DNA of 64,000 nucleotides from the NCBI GenBank assembly GCA_013398275.1, contig VZSE01009483.1, positions 1,896,516-1,960,515 on the forward strand. The letters run 5' to 3'. The stretch comes from Promerops cafer (taxonomy: Eukaryota > Chordata > Aves > Passeriformes > Nectariniidae). Positions 23,401 through 38,547 of the stretch are shown here, piece after piece (position 1 is the first letter of the stretch; each line of letters opens with the position of its first letter). A model generated the notes under the pieces. It worked only from the letters and a program-made list of their open reading frames with translations, was not told where the DNA came from and made no database searches. A program made the position numbers and the translations under genes.

Positions 23401-26400
23401 ACTACTACATAAATTTCCTGTAATGGATTGTAAGAAGTCCTCTGTGCAGCACGCTGAGTGATCAGGAGAATTGAATTTTTTCCTTCCTTTTCAACATTTT
23501 CATGCATTATCTTAGTGACTCATGCTTCAGTTTTTTCCAGGTGTGCTTTAGGGAAAAAATGAAAATAACCCATCTCCAGCATAGGCTCAGCCTCTTAGGA
23601 GAAACTGCAAGTTTTTGTTATTACTCTAAACAAGATTTTCTGTTGCAGAAGATCCAGTTAGAGCCATTACTGTTCCCTGTATCCTCTGGGCAGGAAGTCT
23701 CTTCACAGGCTATTAATCGCGTGCTATTTTTTTCCCATGGAAAAACAATAAACAAAAAACCAAAGGATCCTCATTGGTAATGCTGTTCATATTACAGATT
23801 AAATTGCCAGAGGAAATATATAGTTTGACATATGAAAATTTTCTATGAATCTATATGTAAACATGCAGATTTTCATTCCTGTCAGCACAGCCGTTTGCAG
23901 GTCTGCATTAAACAATGAATTTCAATGCCAGTGCTGTAAAAGTGTCACTCAGCAGCTCTGTTGCTCCTGGGTCTGATGGTAATAGATTGTCTAAGAAATC
24001 TGGACACGTTCATTTTGCCAAGGGATCTTGTGTTGCTGGAGGTAATGCACATCAGATGAGATGTCACACTCTCAGAAGAAATGCAGAGGCATTAAGACAA
24101 GCCAAATTCTTGGCTGTTTATATTCTTCTTTACCAATCAGGGTATCAGGATGCAGACTGAATTTATAAATACTGGAACGGGATTTGTTGCATGACAGAAG
24201 CTCTTGGAGAGAGAGATATAGGTTAGATTTTTTGCATTATTATGTCTCAAAGAAAAGTGATTATATGTGTTCACAATTTAAATAAATATGTTTGGTTTGG
24301 TGATAGAGAGATTTCAGAAAAAGAGTGCTTCAGACAGCACATGCTGAGGGTTGTCGGGGGAAGCAGAGAACAGCAACCAGCTGTGTTTTGTGCTGCACAG
24401 GTTTCCAAACCCTTCAGAGCAGCCCTGAGAAATCTTGCAAGTGTTTTAGAAACAACTGTCTCCAATGAACACTAGTTCTTGGCTCCCACTTGAAAGCCAG
24501 TTTTGGGTCACTAGTAACTTCCCTGAAGAAGGAGTGAGGAGGAAAAAACCTCTGTTGGGGATTAAATGAGAGCCAGAGACATGGATGTAGTTTCGTTGCA
24601 GCTACGGAGGCACTGGTGGAGCAGGGAGGGAGGATTGTGGTGGGATGTTGTATTGGGTTTAGCTGGGGACCACCAGAGCAGCAGCAAGAAGACAGTCTTA
24701 CAGCATCAACTTAGCTTTTTGCCTTTCAATCCTTTTGCCTATCATGGTTTGACTAATCCTTTAAATATATTTTGCGTTCATTTCTCAAATAACCAGCAGA
24801 CATATGGTGCTAATGAGAACTAGAGAGGGTTTGTTTTTTTAATGAGCAGGAGCAGCTGGTAAGCAGAACATAAAATTAAAAATGGAGGGAAAAAAATAAG
24901 CTCAAGGGGATAGATAAGGTTATTAATCACAGCAGAATTCCTCAGCTCTCTTCTCTGATGAGAAGCATCAGGTGGAGTGGGACACTGGTGACCTTGAGAC
25001 AAGTATGTGACAGCCCTTTGCACTAGGTGAAAAATGACTGTCTGATACATTCAGCTGTGTTGCAGCTCTGCATGGCAGCAGAGATGGTCTGCCCTGTCCC
25101 CAGGCAGGCAGCCTGGCTGGTGGCAGCCCCTCCAGCTGCCCCAGACTGTCACAGCATGGTCCTTCATTCAGGAGTGAAGCCTGAGACACCTTGTGGGTGC
25201 CATCTGCAGAGGGACAGGTAAGCACAAACCATCAGTGACACATCTGAAAGGGAAATAATTGGAAAGTGGAAAAAATTGCTCCAGTACATCCAGGGGTACA
25301 TTTGCCATTTCTGAGTGGTGCTGCATTGCTGGGAGGATTTGTGGCAGATGCTCACAGCTTTCTTTAAATGAGACCCACTTCATTTTCTGCTATTTAAACA
25401 TGTCATCCTAAGCAATACAGAACAATAAGGGACCTTTCCCAGGATGCACCTCTCTCTGACTGAGAGGCTCAAAGTAACACAAAGAGCCATCCTGCCCAGC
25501 AGCCCGAGGTTTCTGCTGCACTACACTGCTGTTTTTTAAAATCAAGCCTATTTAATTTAATGACTCGAGGCAGACAGAGCCCAGCTCACAGCTCCAGTGC
25601 TAACTTACATTCACCAGGAAACACATGCTTTTCAATACTGCTGAATCAATCTGCCCTTTCCACTCAACAGAACTTCTCTGGATTGTCTTGAAGCCTGCTC
25701 CTGCCAGAAGCCTCCTGCTCACATGGTTACTGCTGGCCTGCAGTCAGGGTACCTCCTACCTCATGCTAGACAACACCTGAGTCACAGGCATTATCCATCC
25801 TGTGATGTGGGGAGCCCCAGGCTCTCATGGTTCCTGAGCACCTCCAGCTCCACTGCTTCCATGGCTGAGGTTGTCCCTGTCTATCAGACCCTGTGCTTTT
25901 TCCAGAGAAACATGTGTTTTTTGTAGCTATGTCTGACTTAAAGTCAAGTTGTCCTCTGGTCTTTGCACATGCCTGGCCATGAAAGATAGAAATTATCTGG
26001 TCTAGTTCCAGATGTCTATATGTGAGCCAGTCTGTTCCTGCAATCCAGGGACAGAGAGAGAGTGTGGGATTTGTCGCTCCTAACAGAGACACAGCAGTTT
26101 GGACAGGTTAGTAGCTTTAGAGACCTTTCTCTACTGTGGCCATGTCAAGGACAAAGGGTGGTCCTATCCTTCCCTATGCTTACTGGAGTACACTTTGATC
26201 CCAGTAACTGTGAGGCAGAAATACAATTGTGGTCCCAATTCCTTGCTCCTCTCAGCAGGCTAAGGACATTTATGGACACCAGTGTTGCTTTCAGTGTTGG
26301 TCCTTTTGATGCTGACAGTTGTGGGGAGGCACAAGCACGACCCTCTAGCTAACCTTTATTTGAAAGGATCCAGTTTGTATCCCCTGAGACACACTTTATG

Positions 26401-29379
26401 ATGTGCAGAAAAAGTGTGTGGTTGCAGTGTGTGTTCTTGATCTGATCTGCAGCACTGGTGTGGATGCACCTTAACAGCATTTAACAGACTGCAGTATGAA
26501 TATTACCCATTGCTGGCTTCTGTGGCATTGTTGATCTCATAGTTATTATGCTGAGGGATGATGATGATTTACACAAAGCAAAATCAGCCTCTTTTCTGAA
26601 AAGAATCTTTGGTAAATTATTCATCCCTCAAATTTTGCCCAGAACATGCCCTTAATTTCCAAAGTCAAATGCATGCTGCAGTAAAGTGACCACTCTGAGC
26701 AGGAGTCTGTGCCATGCCTTTTCCTCCTTGAGCAGTGTAGTCACCTTTTACTCCTCTGACTTGTACTGAAGGTTGCTTTTTCTTATAATTGAGCAAAATG
26801 TAAGGTAGCAGACCAGCCATTGTAACAAAGGATTATGACTTCTTTACAAGGTGAAATCATAACGATCTGGCTATATGGGAGAAAGTTCTTGTTTGAACAT
26901 GTAATTTGAACAAGTAGCAAAGAGAATCCTCACAGCTGAATGACACTAAGTGGCTTCTTCTAGTTAATAAATATAAAAAATATCTGTCTAGATCAGTTGG
27001 ATGAGTAATGGAAGCACTCAAACCCTTTAGGACACTTTTGCTGTCTTGCAGGATTGAATTCCTTTTGCATCTAGGATGAGAAGAATTGAAAAGGCAACAG
27101 TAGGAGATGATTGCTGCTGCTAGCAGCAGTGAAGAATGAGTGAAGATGTATTAGGTTTTGCCCCCTACATGATAACAACCTTTCTGGGAATAAAGAGATG
27201 CTGTGTACCATGGGATTTGATGGAAAAGATGGGTGTGAAACTTCAGGGACATAGCTGAACTTGCTGGGCTCAGAAACAGGGGAAATAATTCCAAATCCAC
27301 TTGCTTCTTTTGTCAACCTCTAAAGCCTTTGGTGGACATAAGCATCAGGCATGCTGTGGCAGCCCAGCTCTGTGCCTAGAAAATGCTCTCCTGCTGCATG
27401 CTCAGTCCCAGCAATCTCTTCAGGAAAAAGCTCCACGTGGCTCACCCTCACCAGGACTGACAAGTGCTATTTGAGCTGTTTGTGCTGTGAGATTCCCACA
27501 AGCCCATTGTGGGGGATGCACACTCTCAAGATCTGGCTAAGGCAGCTCTCTCTTGTTCACTCCCCTATGGTAATTATAGTGATATTTTTTGCTACGTACT
27601 GTGCTGAGAGGGAAGGGTCCCATGGTGTGCCTGAACGTTGCACAGTGCTCCCTCCTGCCTCTCCCAGATCCCCCTCGATCTCTCAGAAGGGAGAAAAAGG
27701 CTCACGTAAGAGGGATGTTTATGCTGATGTTATTCAAATGAGCAACGAACAAATGAAATGGTATTTAGGCATTGCCTTTGCTTCTCAATACATTTCTTCA
27801 GGCAAAATTACCCGCAGTGGTACTTAAACCTCCTTGGGGGGTCTGTAGCTCTTGACAGTGTTTTCTTTCCTGCCTGCTACAGTTTGAGAGGAAAAAAAAT
27901 TCTTTACTGTACTGGCACAGCCCACAAACTTGCTGAGACACAGATGTGAAACTCTTGTCTTAGAAAGAGCAAGGAGGAAAAAGAAATCTGAAAATAGGGA
28001 AAAATGTCAAGGGAGACATTTGCAGTTATACAAAGTTCTTCCTTCTGATTTAAATATTTCTGTAACTTATTATAAAAGTCAATGTTTGTAAGTAAGAATA
28101 ACAACACTTTGTATAGAACAGTTGCTGGATAACATGTTTGTGCAGAACAGAGATATTTCAGGGTGAAAAAATCCATACTCAGAGGGGACTAATGGCTCTA
28201 ACTATGCGTAAAGTGTATTGAGGATGCTATGAAGAGCTTAGCACTTTGAAATTCACCCTGGTCAGTAGAAATGGAAACTAATTTCCAGCTAGCATCTTTT
28301 CTGAGGCCATTTGTTAGAACCTGTCAAGTTGATAATACCTCTCTTTCCAATCTCAAGAGGGCAAATGCTTCTATCTCCTATTTACAGGGTGTTTATCACC
28401 AGGGCAAAAAGCAGTCTTAGCCATTAGACTGGGAAAAAAAACACGTCTAGCCACAGAAATAAGTACAGTTCCTGCAAGGCAGGGCAATAGCATGTTATAG
28501 GAAATTTACACAGCCATGGATTGTGCATTGGAGAACAGTCTTGACATTTGTAGTCAAACTTCCATGAACAAGTACATGGGTTGGTTGACTTTGTGTGCGA
28601 GTCAAATCAGTAAATGAGAGGTGTCACAAAGCACAGTCAGGAGAGGGGTTACCTATTTGACTTCTGAATCCACTTTGGTGTGAGGGACTCAGGAAAGGCA
28701 CTGAGCCTCACCACCTGAGCCAAGGACAGAGCACTCCTCAAGGGCAGGTGACTGATTTGATTGATTACTGGATAGAAAGGCAGGAGGATAATAGTGACAA
28801 AAGTCATTTTAAGGAAATGAAATTATTCCAGGAGAGCTTTGCTTTTACTGACTATGAACCGAAGGGCTGCTGAGCATGGACTTATCTCAGTCATGTGAAT
28901 TTCTCCAGCATAGTGGACTACTTGAACTCTTCAAAGAAGAAACTCACTACTAAAATCCTGAATAGATTAGATGACAGCTGTAATCTATCAGCCATGACAA
29001 TTTCAGCGTATGTTGGAACCAGGAAATTTTAGCTAACTGTATCTGGGAACTATCTGAGTTGGTGAGGAGGTCTGTCTTTGCCTGTGGAGAAAAGCTCCTT
29101 TCTATCCTGCTGCAGCATGATTAATATACCCCCCAAATAATATCTCCCTCTCAGAAGATCTGTTGGAAAGTGTTGGCTGGGAGCAAGTCTATAGACCTGC
29201 AGGTCAGCTGTGCTCTAACCTGTGCAAGTCAGAAGTGGCAGAGCACGCAGAATTACAGCTGTGAATCATCTGGTGACATTCTGGAAGAAAGCCTGTTGTG
29301 AGAGGGCTTGGTGGCTATCAGCCCCCATGAACTGCAGGACCACTGGGAGCAGGAAGTGTGAAACATCCCTGTCTGAGTT
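20499..29379. other. Non-coding region
   Basis: No gene was recognised. The region contains a (GAAGG)n microsatellite at 22.2 kb and scattered open frames up to 158 codons (27351-27827) that lack domain signatures. No CR1 or LTR is visible. Confidence 0.55.
22217..22260 (+). repeat. (GAAGG)n pentanucleotide microsatellite
   Basis: About nine GAAGG units occur in tandem, with one unit reading GAAGA and a slightly diverged last unit. Length polymorphism is likely. Confidence 0.95.
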
Positions 29380-30050
29380 CACAGAATCACAGAATCATAG
29401 AGCATGCTGAGCTGGACAGGACCCATCAGTATCCCCCGAGTCCAACTTCTGGCCCTGCACAGGACCACCCATCTCACACCATGTGCCTGAGAGCATTGTC
29501 CAGATGCTCCTTGAACTCTGTCAGGCTGGTGCTGTGACCACTTCCGTGGGGATCCTGTTCCAGTGCCCAACCTCCCTCTGGGTGGACAACCTTTTCCTGA
29601 GGTCTGATCTACACCTTTCCTGATGCAGTTTTCGGCCATTCCCTCAGGTCCTGTCACTGGTCATGAAAGTGAAGAGATCAGTGCCTGCCCCTCATGAGGA
29701 AGCTGCAAACTGCAAGGCGGTCTCTCCTCAGTCTCCTCTTCTCCAGGCTGAACAGACAAAGGGACCTCAGCAACTCCTCATAAGGCTTTCCCTTAAGGCC
29801 CTTTACCATCCTTGTTGCCCTCCTTTGGACACTCTCTAGTTTAATGTCTTTCTTATATTGTGTCACCCAGAACTGCCCCCAGCACTCGAGGTGAGGCCAC
29901 CCCAGTGCAGAGCAGAGCTGGACAATCCCCTCCCTTGCCTGGCTGGTGATGCTGTCCCTGATGCCCCCATCAGGGCGACAGGGTTGGCTCTCCTGGCTGC
30001 CCAGTTCCAGTGAGAAAATGTCCATGCCAGTTATGGCTGCACTCACAGGC
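29380..30050 (-). mobile_element. CR1 LINE 3' portion, 5'-truncated, minus strand
   Basis: The plus-strand left edge carries the reverse-complement CR1 tail (ACAGAATCACAGAATCATAG). A minus-strand frame at 29678-30046 encodes the C-terminal end of CR1 reverse transcriptase, with VQRRATRMVKGL and FSLEKRRLRRDRL. The upstream edge of similarity near 30.05 kb is approximate. Frame breaks show that the copy is dead. Confidence 0.9.
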
Positions 30051-33000
30051 AGTGTGTTAGGTTAGTGGCACGTCCCATCTTGATGTCAGTGACCATGTTT
30101 TCAGTTGTTGTGAGGCACATGTAATGCAAAGCACAGAAATCTGTGAGACTGTGCAAGACTTCACTAGAGTGGCTTCCTTCTCCTGTGGAGACTCAAGCTG
30201 GTAGTTTCAGATCCAGCAAGAGATGTCGGATCACTTGGTTTCACTACAAATTGATGGGTATAAACATATCAAAGTCTCTTTCCATGCCCCACCTGGGAGA
30301 ATAGCATAACCTGAAAGTTCAAGGATCTATAAAGATTTAGGCATAGTGGTTGCTGTTCCTCTTTTGCCACTGAGAAGGTGCTTTTCATTCCATAGTGCTC
30401 TCATTGCCTTGAGCCTGACCCAACTGAGACTGGGGCAGCCTGTACCACAGCTGCTACTTGAGCCTTACCAAAAGTTGTTCTCTTTGGTGACCTACTTCCA
30501 GCTGTTTTTACCTGCAACATAAGAGAAATGGCCATACCCCCTCCCTGCCTGAGATGAAGCCCTGCGTGTGAGCTGAAGGGCAGTGGGCCGTGCTCCCCTA
30601 GAGACTCCCAGCTGGCTGACAGCTTCCCACCCTCCCTGTGTGCTCCTGGTAGGAGGTGACACTGCAGCCAGCACAGCACAGTCCCCTGGCAAGGCACAGC
30701 CTGCACAGGATGAGACTAGTATCAGCTCATTGTGTTAGTTTCTTTCCTGAGTAAGGAGGAAAAAATACCTTCCTTTCTTTGCAAACTGACTGTATGTGCT
30801 GTAGATTATTTCCATCATACTCTTTGTCTGTATTGCCTGCATTAATCCAGTACAGGGTGGGTTGAAAATGTACCCCTGAGACTAAGCATGCATGTAACTT
30901 GGACTACCAGCTGCCAACATGGATGCAAAGTTGTCTCTTCAAACTACGCATAAAACCCTGTGGATAGTGACATTAAGTAGCTCTTTTTATGCAATGCAAG
31001 CATTACATTTTTTTTAGTGTGTTGACACACCATTATATTTCTCAACAAGGCGAATTAGAGCAATGATATGAAGTTTTGTCTTGAGACCCTGAGGATTTTT
31101 TATTGTTCTGGGAGCCTGCATTAAGACAGACTGTAAAATGGGGTGTAAATATTATAATGATGAGTTATTTCTTCCTGCTTGCTAAGAAGCAGCAGAACTG
31201 CTGGTAGAATCCAGCATATCCCATATGGATTACTTCTATTATATTTTAACAACTGCTGCATGTACTAATTGCTTTTAGCTCATAGAGACCAAGGATAATG
31301 TTATGAATACTCAAAGGAGAACTTACATTGTGTACATGACAGCCATGGCTAACCATCTCCTCAGCTGGCTCCTTTGTCCTGCTCTTGCTGTGAAGACACA
31401 AAACCTTTTCTGTTTTTTTTTCTGTCACCAGTTTTAATGTCACTGTGAAGATGTGCAGTAGTCTTGAAACACTTGTTCCAGGGTCTGGCTGCATGACAAC
31501 TTGTCCCAGAGGTGCCTACAAGGATGGATTGTCCATGTCCTTTTGGTTAGGGGCAGATGGCGTGTGTGTTGCCAGAGTCACTGTGGTACAATCTTGGGCC
31601 TGCACAGCCTTTTCTTCTCCTCAACCCCAAGAGCTATGGGCATCATTCTGTCTGTGACAGCACAGCTTTTATCAAGAAAGAGGACTGGGGCTGGGGAGGA
31701 GTGCAGCCACCGTGCCATGTTACCTGTTTTGGGCACCACTTCTCCCTACTAGCACCTGCTGTCAGCCCACCTACTCTGACTAGCCAACAGGTATGCAGAC
31801 AGACTTACTGTGACACTCCCCACAGAAAAGACATTTCCACAGGAAAGCTGACCAAGAAAATGTAGAAATTAATATTCCACAGGACTCTTCATTCCCTGTG
31901 CAGAAACTTGCTTGGTTTTCCTTTTCTTATTTCAAAGAGGTATAATTAAATACAGAAAAAACAGGGCTGGAGCTCCTGAGATCTCCTCCTGCAAATTCAC
32001 TGTGTCGTGGACATTTGTAGTTTAAACTTGCACACTGCTGGGTGCTGGCATTTGCTTGGGCTGTGCCCCACCTCCTTGTCAGGGGAAGGGATGGGTGAGC
32101 ACAACTGCACCCTAATTTTCCTATGGAGAAAACCTGACAACAGCAGTGGGGCAAAGTGCTCTGTGCTCTTAGCTCAGGAGGGAACTGGTGATAATCTCCT
32201 TACATACATTTAACAACGTATATGCTTATCAGGAGTTGCTGTTCAATAAGTGCTACTATATATCATCCAACCTTGTGCAAACCACGGGACTCATCATTCT
32301 GCTTTGCACCCAGCACTTTGTGCTCCATCACAGTAGGATTTGTATTTTGCCACACATAGTGTTCAAAAAAGCCATCCAGCCTTCATGTGACACTACAAAG
32401 GGGGAGAGAACATACCATTTTCCATGGTCATGTGTTCTGTCGGTTAATCATCTTTGTTCTTTTAATTGCATGCCTTATTTCTAATTTAAATACATCTGAC
32501 TTCAGTTTCTCGCTGCTGCAACTAATTTTTTTCTCTGCAAGATGAAGAAGAAATGTGGTACTGAACATGTCTGCACTCAGGTCACCCTCCAGCCTTCTCT
32601 TTGATACAGCAACCACAATGAGTGCTTTAAGCCTTGTGAGGTATTTTCCATAGTTCTCAAATAATTTTAATTTAATATTTTAAAAAAGCTCAATTTTTTT
32701 TGTCAGATCCTTGAGTTGAGCAAATTATTCCAGTAACAATTTCTGTAAACAGGAATGATCTGAGCTGCCAGCCACTGCCTGCTTCTTTGAGCTGCTCCTG
32801 CCATCCCTAGTGAGACCTCACAGCTCTCAAGCTTGTCCATTTTGACCCCTTGTCCCTGGTGTTTCAAAAACCATGGATGCTGCATCTCTTGCTCTAGATA
32901 CAGAGCTTGATGTTTGACTGTTCCCAACACTTCATTTTGAATTTCAGTTGCTGTAGTTTAAGGTAAAGCCAGATAAACCTCTGAAGAATCAGACCTTGAA

Positions 33001-36000
33001 ATACGGGTTTCTCTCTGTGTTCTCTACTTTCATTAGTGGGCTACAAAGGCTTCTCTTCGTTAATTTGCTTTCTGATTCTTCAAATGTACCCTCACAACTG
33101 GGAGGACAGAGCCATCAAGAGGAGTGGAAAGTGAATTTATGGGAGCCCTGGTGCTATCCCAAGGTTTTGGGTATTCCCTTGACAAGAGGGTGATCAGTCC
33201 CAATTCATCCAGCTTGAGGAGGACTGAAATTTGTGTCTCTGCCTCACTGGGTGATTGCTCTGATCACCAGCCTTTTCTACCACCTTCAGTGTAAAAACAA
33301 GGAACGAGGCAATGTTGTACCCAGCAGAAAGGTAACAACTTGGGAGCAGAAGTCTGTTTCAGAAGATGCATCTCAGGCTCCTTTAGGTACAATGGTAGAA
33401 GAGCAATAAACTTAAATTTGTTCCAGACCAGACCTTAACATTTGAATCTCAGGAGGCTAGTCCAGGTTTGAAATTCTTAGTTGGGTGGCCAGAGGTGCTA
33501 TTTAAACACTTTCATATAGCTGGAATCAAGATCCCCAGTTTATCACACTCCAGAGAATGTCGTATTGATGGACTTGAGTTGTACAGACAGTCAGTGCCAG
33601 CTATGCTTTCTTAAAGAACATTTTCTTTTTAAATGGAGAACATTTAATCGACAATATTAAATTAAATTCCCCCTAAAGTAAGCATTTTCTCACTTAATAC
33701 AACTATTAGTGATAATAAATACCTAATTAATGGTAAATATAATTGCAAACCCAACAATAAATTCTTCTCTTCTGGTCATCAGTGTCACTTTGGGGAGAAG
33801 GTAGTTCAATGTTGTAAATGTACAAAATTTGGGCCATAGTCTTGGGTTTGAAATGACTTCTTTGATCTTTTATTGAGAGACAGGCAGCGACTCCAAATGG
33901 GAAAATGGAAGGACGCATGATTGAATAAATAATGCCCAATGACACACAGAATTCATGCATTAAAGTATAATACTGTGCACAATGGCATGTCTCATAAACA
34001 CCTTTGGATAGAATGATAAGTCACCTCACAGCAAACCCTGAAAGATGAACCATTTGTGTTGTGTGCCTTTTGCTTAAAACAGCTTAGTTTTATAATTTGA
34101 TTGTGTAATGTAACAGAACTCTGAAGTTTAGGAGGCTGAACTGTATTTCAGGAAAAAAAGAAACAAAGAGAATGCAAACTAGATTCCTAGATCACAGGAT
34201 GTAAATTCAGCAGGTATCAGCTGTGGGTGCAAATTTTTTGTATTAAGAGAAGTTCAATAGGAAGGTCTTTCCTTTGGGTGCTGGGCAACTTTTGATTGCC
34301 TTCCCCTTATAGTTCTATGATTTTTTTTTTAAATCTAGGCAGTTAATATCAAGACAGGAAACACTGGTTCCCTGTTTCTCTTTCAGAAACGTTTTCTAGT
34401 GTTGTACACATTTCTGACTCAGCCGAGTTCTTCTCAATGAAAAGCTAAAATGAGCCTGCATTGAATTAATTAGTTCAAAGCAGCCTGCAATGTTTACCTA
34501 CAACAGTGAATGGGCACTGGGGCTGGTTACCAAACTCGGGTGAAAATGTGTCTGTTGTAAATGGGATTGCTTATAAGGATTTGACTGACTTGAAGTAAAA
34601 TCTTTAGTTCCTCCAAGTTTTCTGCTGTTTTCCTCTTTGGAAGGGAAAGTTTAGTCTTGAGCATTGCCTTTACTTTCCAAGCAGTACAACTGGATATTTA
34701 ATGATCTGCAGAATATGACGCATGATAAGAAAACAGTCACTGACACAGAACATTTATAAGAACACTTCTAACAGAAAATCATAACAGAAAATTCCATGTT
34801 TTATTTCACATCTCTTGTATTTCTGGAATATCCATCTCACCATTTATGGTCTGTCTGGCTCTTCACTCCTGATAACTTCCTAAGTGCACCCAGGGGCAGA
34901 ACTAAATAGAAGTCAAAATAATTCCAAGTAAAGAGGTATTTGCTTTCAGCATTGCTTTTCTTTCTCCAAAATAAAAGCATTTAGTAAAAATCCTCATTAA
35001 AATCAAAGAAAAAACTTCTGTTATCACCTGTCATCCAGAAGAGAAATTCTTCAGCTCCTACTGGAATTAAGAAGAGTATATAAAGGTCTTTGAATGTATA
35101 TTGCTATTTCTGTCAAGTTTGTGGGACCAGAAGGACCTTTGATCTGGCCTAGAGTAGAAGTTCTTGTATTTTTATTTAATCAAAAGTTGCATTGAACAGA
35201 TCAGGAATTGTGAGTGGTTTTATTGTATTTCTATAGACAAAGAAATGTAGGTCCCAGCTGTCATGTATTTATAATCTTCCATGAAATAGAAGGAATTTCT
35301 GTAGCATGTTTTAAAAGAACATATCTGCATATGTCCTTTGTACATTATATGAAAGTAAGAAAATCTATTCTTGAAGAATATTTGGGTTTTTTTGTATGCA
35401 TAAGTCACTATTCACTCTTCTCTTTCTCCTTGTGTCATGCAGAGCATGTTTGGCTTCACATGACCTACACGGTCCATCACACAGTCCAAAAATCCATTGG
35501 CACACATCACAGATGATCAGCTGGCTAAAAGTCACTCAGAAGTAATGAATTCTATGGATTTCTTCACAAAACTTCTGAGGTAAGGCCCAGATTCATTAGG
35601 AACAATTAATTTTTGGTGATGAAAAACCATTTTTCCTGGGGAAATCTTCCTCAGCTGCTGCGTTTGGGTTACAGCAGGCTGGATCCATATTCCCTTTAGT
35701 TTTTCCTTGTTGAATGTATTGTGGCTTGTCTGCTCCTGTTGGCTTCTCTGCCCAGAACAGGGTCTTTGCCCCTCTCCTTCTCATGGGACGAAGGTTTGCA
35801 TCCCAGCAGCCCCAGACCACCTGCACTGAAGCTGTGTCTGCGTATTGATAAACGTTTAAATACATTTTTTTCCAAGAAATTCTACCACAAGCAGTCTGAA
35901 TTTACAATTTAATCTCCAGAGACAGATGCATAAGAGCAAACTGTGCCCAAGCTTTGTAGACTCTTTCAAAAAACCAGTCTTGCTTTTAACTCAGTTATAC

Positions 36001-38532
36001 AGATTGTGGCTCCACTGTAGAACACCTGTACACAATTCAATGCCTCATTTCCCTCCTGCTTCATGAGTCCTCTGGGGAATACAGTGCACTTCTGCAGATG
36101 GCTTCCTCCTCAACATGTCTCCTGCAGCCCATCTCCTCCCTCCTTAGCTGTTTCCACAATGGAAATAACCTCATTTCTGCAAAAGTGGATCCCTCAGCTC
36201 TTCTCTCCTGCTCTGTTACCATTTGGTGGATATCCCTCAACAAGCGACTTGTCCCTTACCAGAACAGTCAATTAGTGACTAGTTAGTGAAAATTGAACTC
36301 CTAGCAAATTATATGCTGAACCATATAATTTTTTTTCCCCTCGTAACGTAGGGTCTCTTAAATGGTCAGTCTCCAAAGTTCATTTGCTTTTCTCTGCTGG
36401 TCATAGCCAGGTGCAAGCACTACTCCTGCCATATTCTGGGGATTTTCCTCTGTGTGAGGCACCCCATTGAGAACACACAGCATCCCCTGGAAATACTACC
36501 ATGTAAAAAGCTAAGAATTCAAAAATTCCTTGGTTTTGGTAACTTAAGTGCTCTGTGTATAAAGCCCAGTGTGTTTCAAGCAGCTAGCTCAAACCAGCCT
36601 CATCCTTAGAGACTGGATGAAGTGTCCCTTTCTTTAAAGATTTGTCTTTCTGAGGAGGAATGACAGAAGTTTTCAACTTTTAATCTTTGTGACAGTTTTC
36701 AGTGAAATAAGTGTGACTATATTTCTGACTTTTCCTAAATCGGCCTTCAATCCTCCTTATCTCAAAAGCAGCTGAGGCTGTGTTGGGTACAACATTTGTT
36801 TTTCTTCATTTACCTGTAACAGGACTGACTGCTGTAGCATCCTTGATTTGCACATGACTGCTAACTTTCACTCTGCAGAAGGCACGATCTGGCCAAATGA
36901 TGCCCTTGTACCTTCCTGTTGGCAAGCTTTCTCACCAAATACCTGCTTGTTTTGTCTACGCCAGGTTAATTTGCTATACATATATGACTTTGCTCCAAAA
37001 TCCCTACAAAACACAAATTCCTTTTACTACGCAGGCATAATTCTCTCATGCTTCAGCACTATCCATTAACAAGCTGCTAAAGAATAAATAAATTAACAAT
37101 TGATTTAGAAAAAACACACAGAAAATAAGCAGCATAAGAATGGGTGATGTTCCCCAGCAATCTCAGCTTTTTCACAATACACAGGCTTTCTTGAATTTTT
37201 TTCCCAAGTCAACTGCCAGAACTATTTCAGACAGATGCCCCAGTAGCCTCTCATGTTCCCTACAGATCTGTCCTTGACACAGAGATTATAAAAGCAGTAC
37301 TCCCAAAGAAATCGGAAACCTCATATTCTGCAAAAGCTCAGTTCTTGATCTTCTCCAAGGAAATAGAGTATACTCTAAGTCTCTACTCCAGGTATAACAA
37401 AAAGACCAGAAGGAGCCAGATAAATTTATTTTCTGTACTACCTAATGTTATTTCTATATCTGTATACTTATAAACCCTCCTTTGTTAGTATCTGCAGAAT
37501 GTAAAAAGTGAACGGAAGTGGAACGAGCTATGTTTTGTTCTTGTCAGATGTAGCTCTAAGAAAACTGTGAGAGAGGTCACGGTCACCCAATAGAAGATGA
37601 GCAAGAGGCTTGGATTCCCTTGGATGTCTGCCAGTGGATATCAGATGATGCTCTTTGGGCAACACACTTGTGCAAACAACTTTCCTCTTGCAACAAGTGC
37701 TTTGAGGCTGATGACACCCACGAAGTTGTCAGGACCTCGACTACGCATCTCTTACGAGGGGTGGTTCCTTGTGTGGCACTGCAACCAACGCTGCGTGGAA
37801 GCACTGGTTCATAGTGCCACCTACAGAATCAACACTTCACTTGATGATTAATTGGATTGCCTCTCTCCTTTCTCCGTGAAGACTTTCAACTTCATTTAAC
37901 ATTATGAAGAAACTGTGAAAGAGAAGCCTCAAACTTTAAGTGTTAAATTTCCAAAGATTTTCAAGTGAGCAATTATACAGTGCAACTGGGTATTTTTAAG
38001 CATCTCCCTTTAATCTAGGCTGTGATGAGGATATTCCTACCCTGGAAAGCAGAATAAAATTGAACTCAATTTCAAGTGGAAGGAAGAAAGATCTGGAACA
38101 TTAAGAAAAAGATAACCCCTGAGAGAGATGTGTGGACATTGAATGCCATAATAAAACATGTACCTTATTAGGCCTGAAAATGTGGAATCTAGTTTTCATA
38201 TTGAAGGATATTTTTATTTTTAAAAATAGGAATTTGATTAATCAACCTGTTTCCAAAAATGAAATGCATCTTTTATGAATGGAATCCTATGTGTAGAATA
38301 GATTATGTATAGCAATATGTGTAAAGAGGTGATATGTGCACTTGGAGAGCTGCATTCTAGAGCTACAGCCTAAAGGATATTCATGACAAAAGCTTCAGGC
38401 ACCAGGATAGACCTTGAAGGAATGAGAGCTGTCATTGGCACATAAGACAGTGAAAGCTGTTATAAAGAGAGCTATCCAAACAATATATTGAGATGAAGAA
38501 ACCCTCTGGAATGGCTTACTTTCTTTGAGGTT

Positions 38533-38547
38533 AATATATATATATAC
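38533..38547 (+). repeat. Short (TA)n repeat
   Basis: About seven TA units lie in an AT-rich context. This is a minor simple repeat. Confidence 0.8.

Noticed and set aside
27351..27827. 158-codon plus-strand open frame starting at ATG
   Set aside because: Composition looks random, with scattered Cys, Trp and Ser-Pro. No signal peptide or known motif was seen. Frames of this length are expected by chance in 64 kb.
33486..33505. CTCF-like TGGCCAGAGGTGC motif
   Set aside because: The core is one or more bases too short and lacks the GGGGGC-type block of real CTCF sites.
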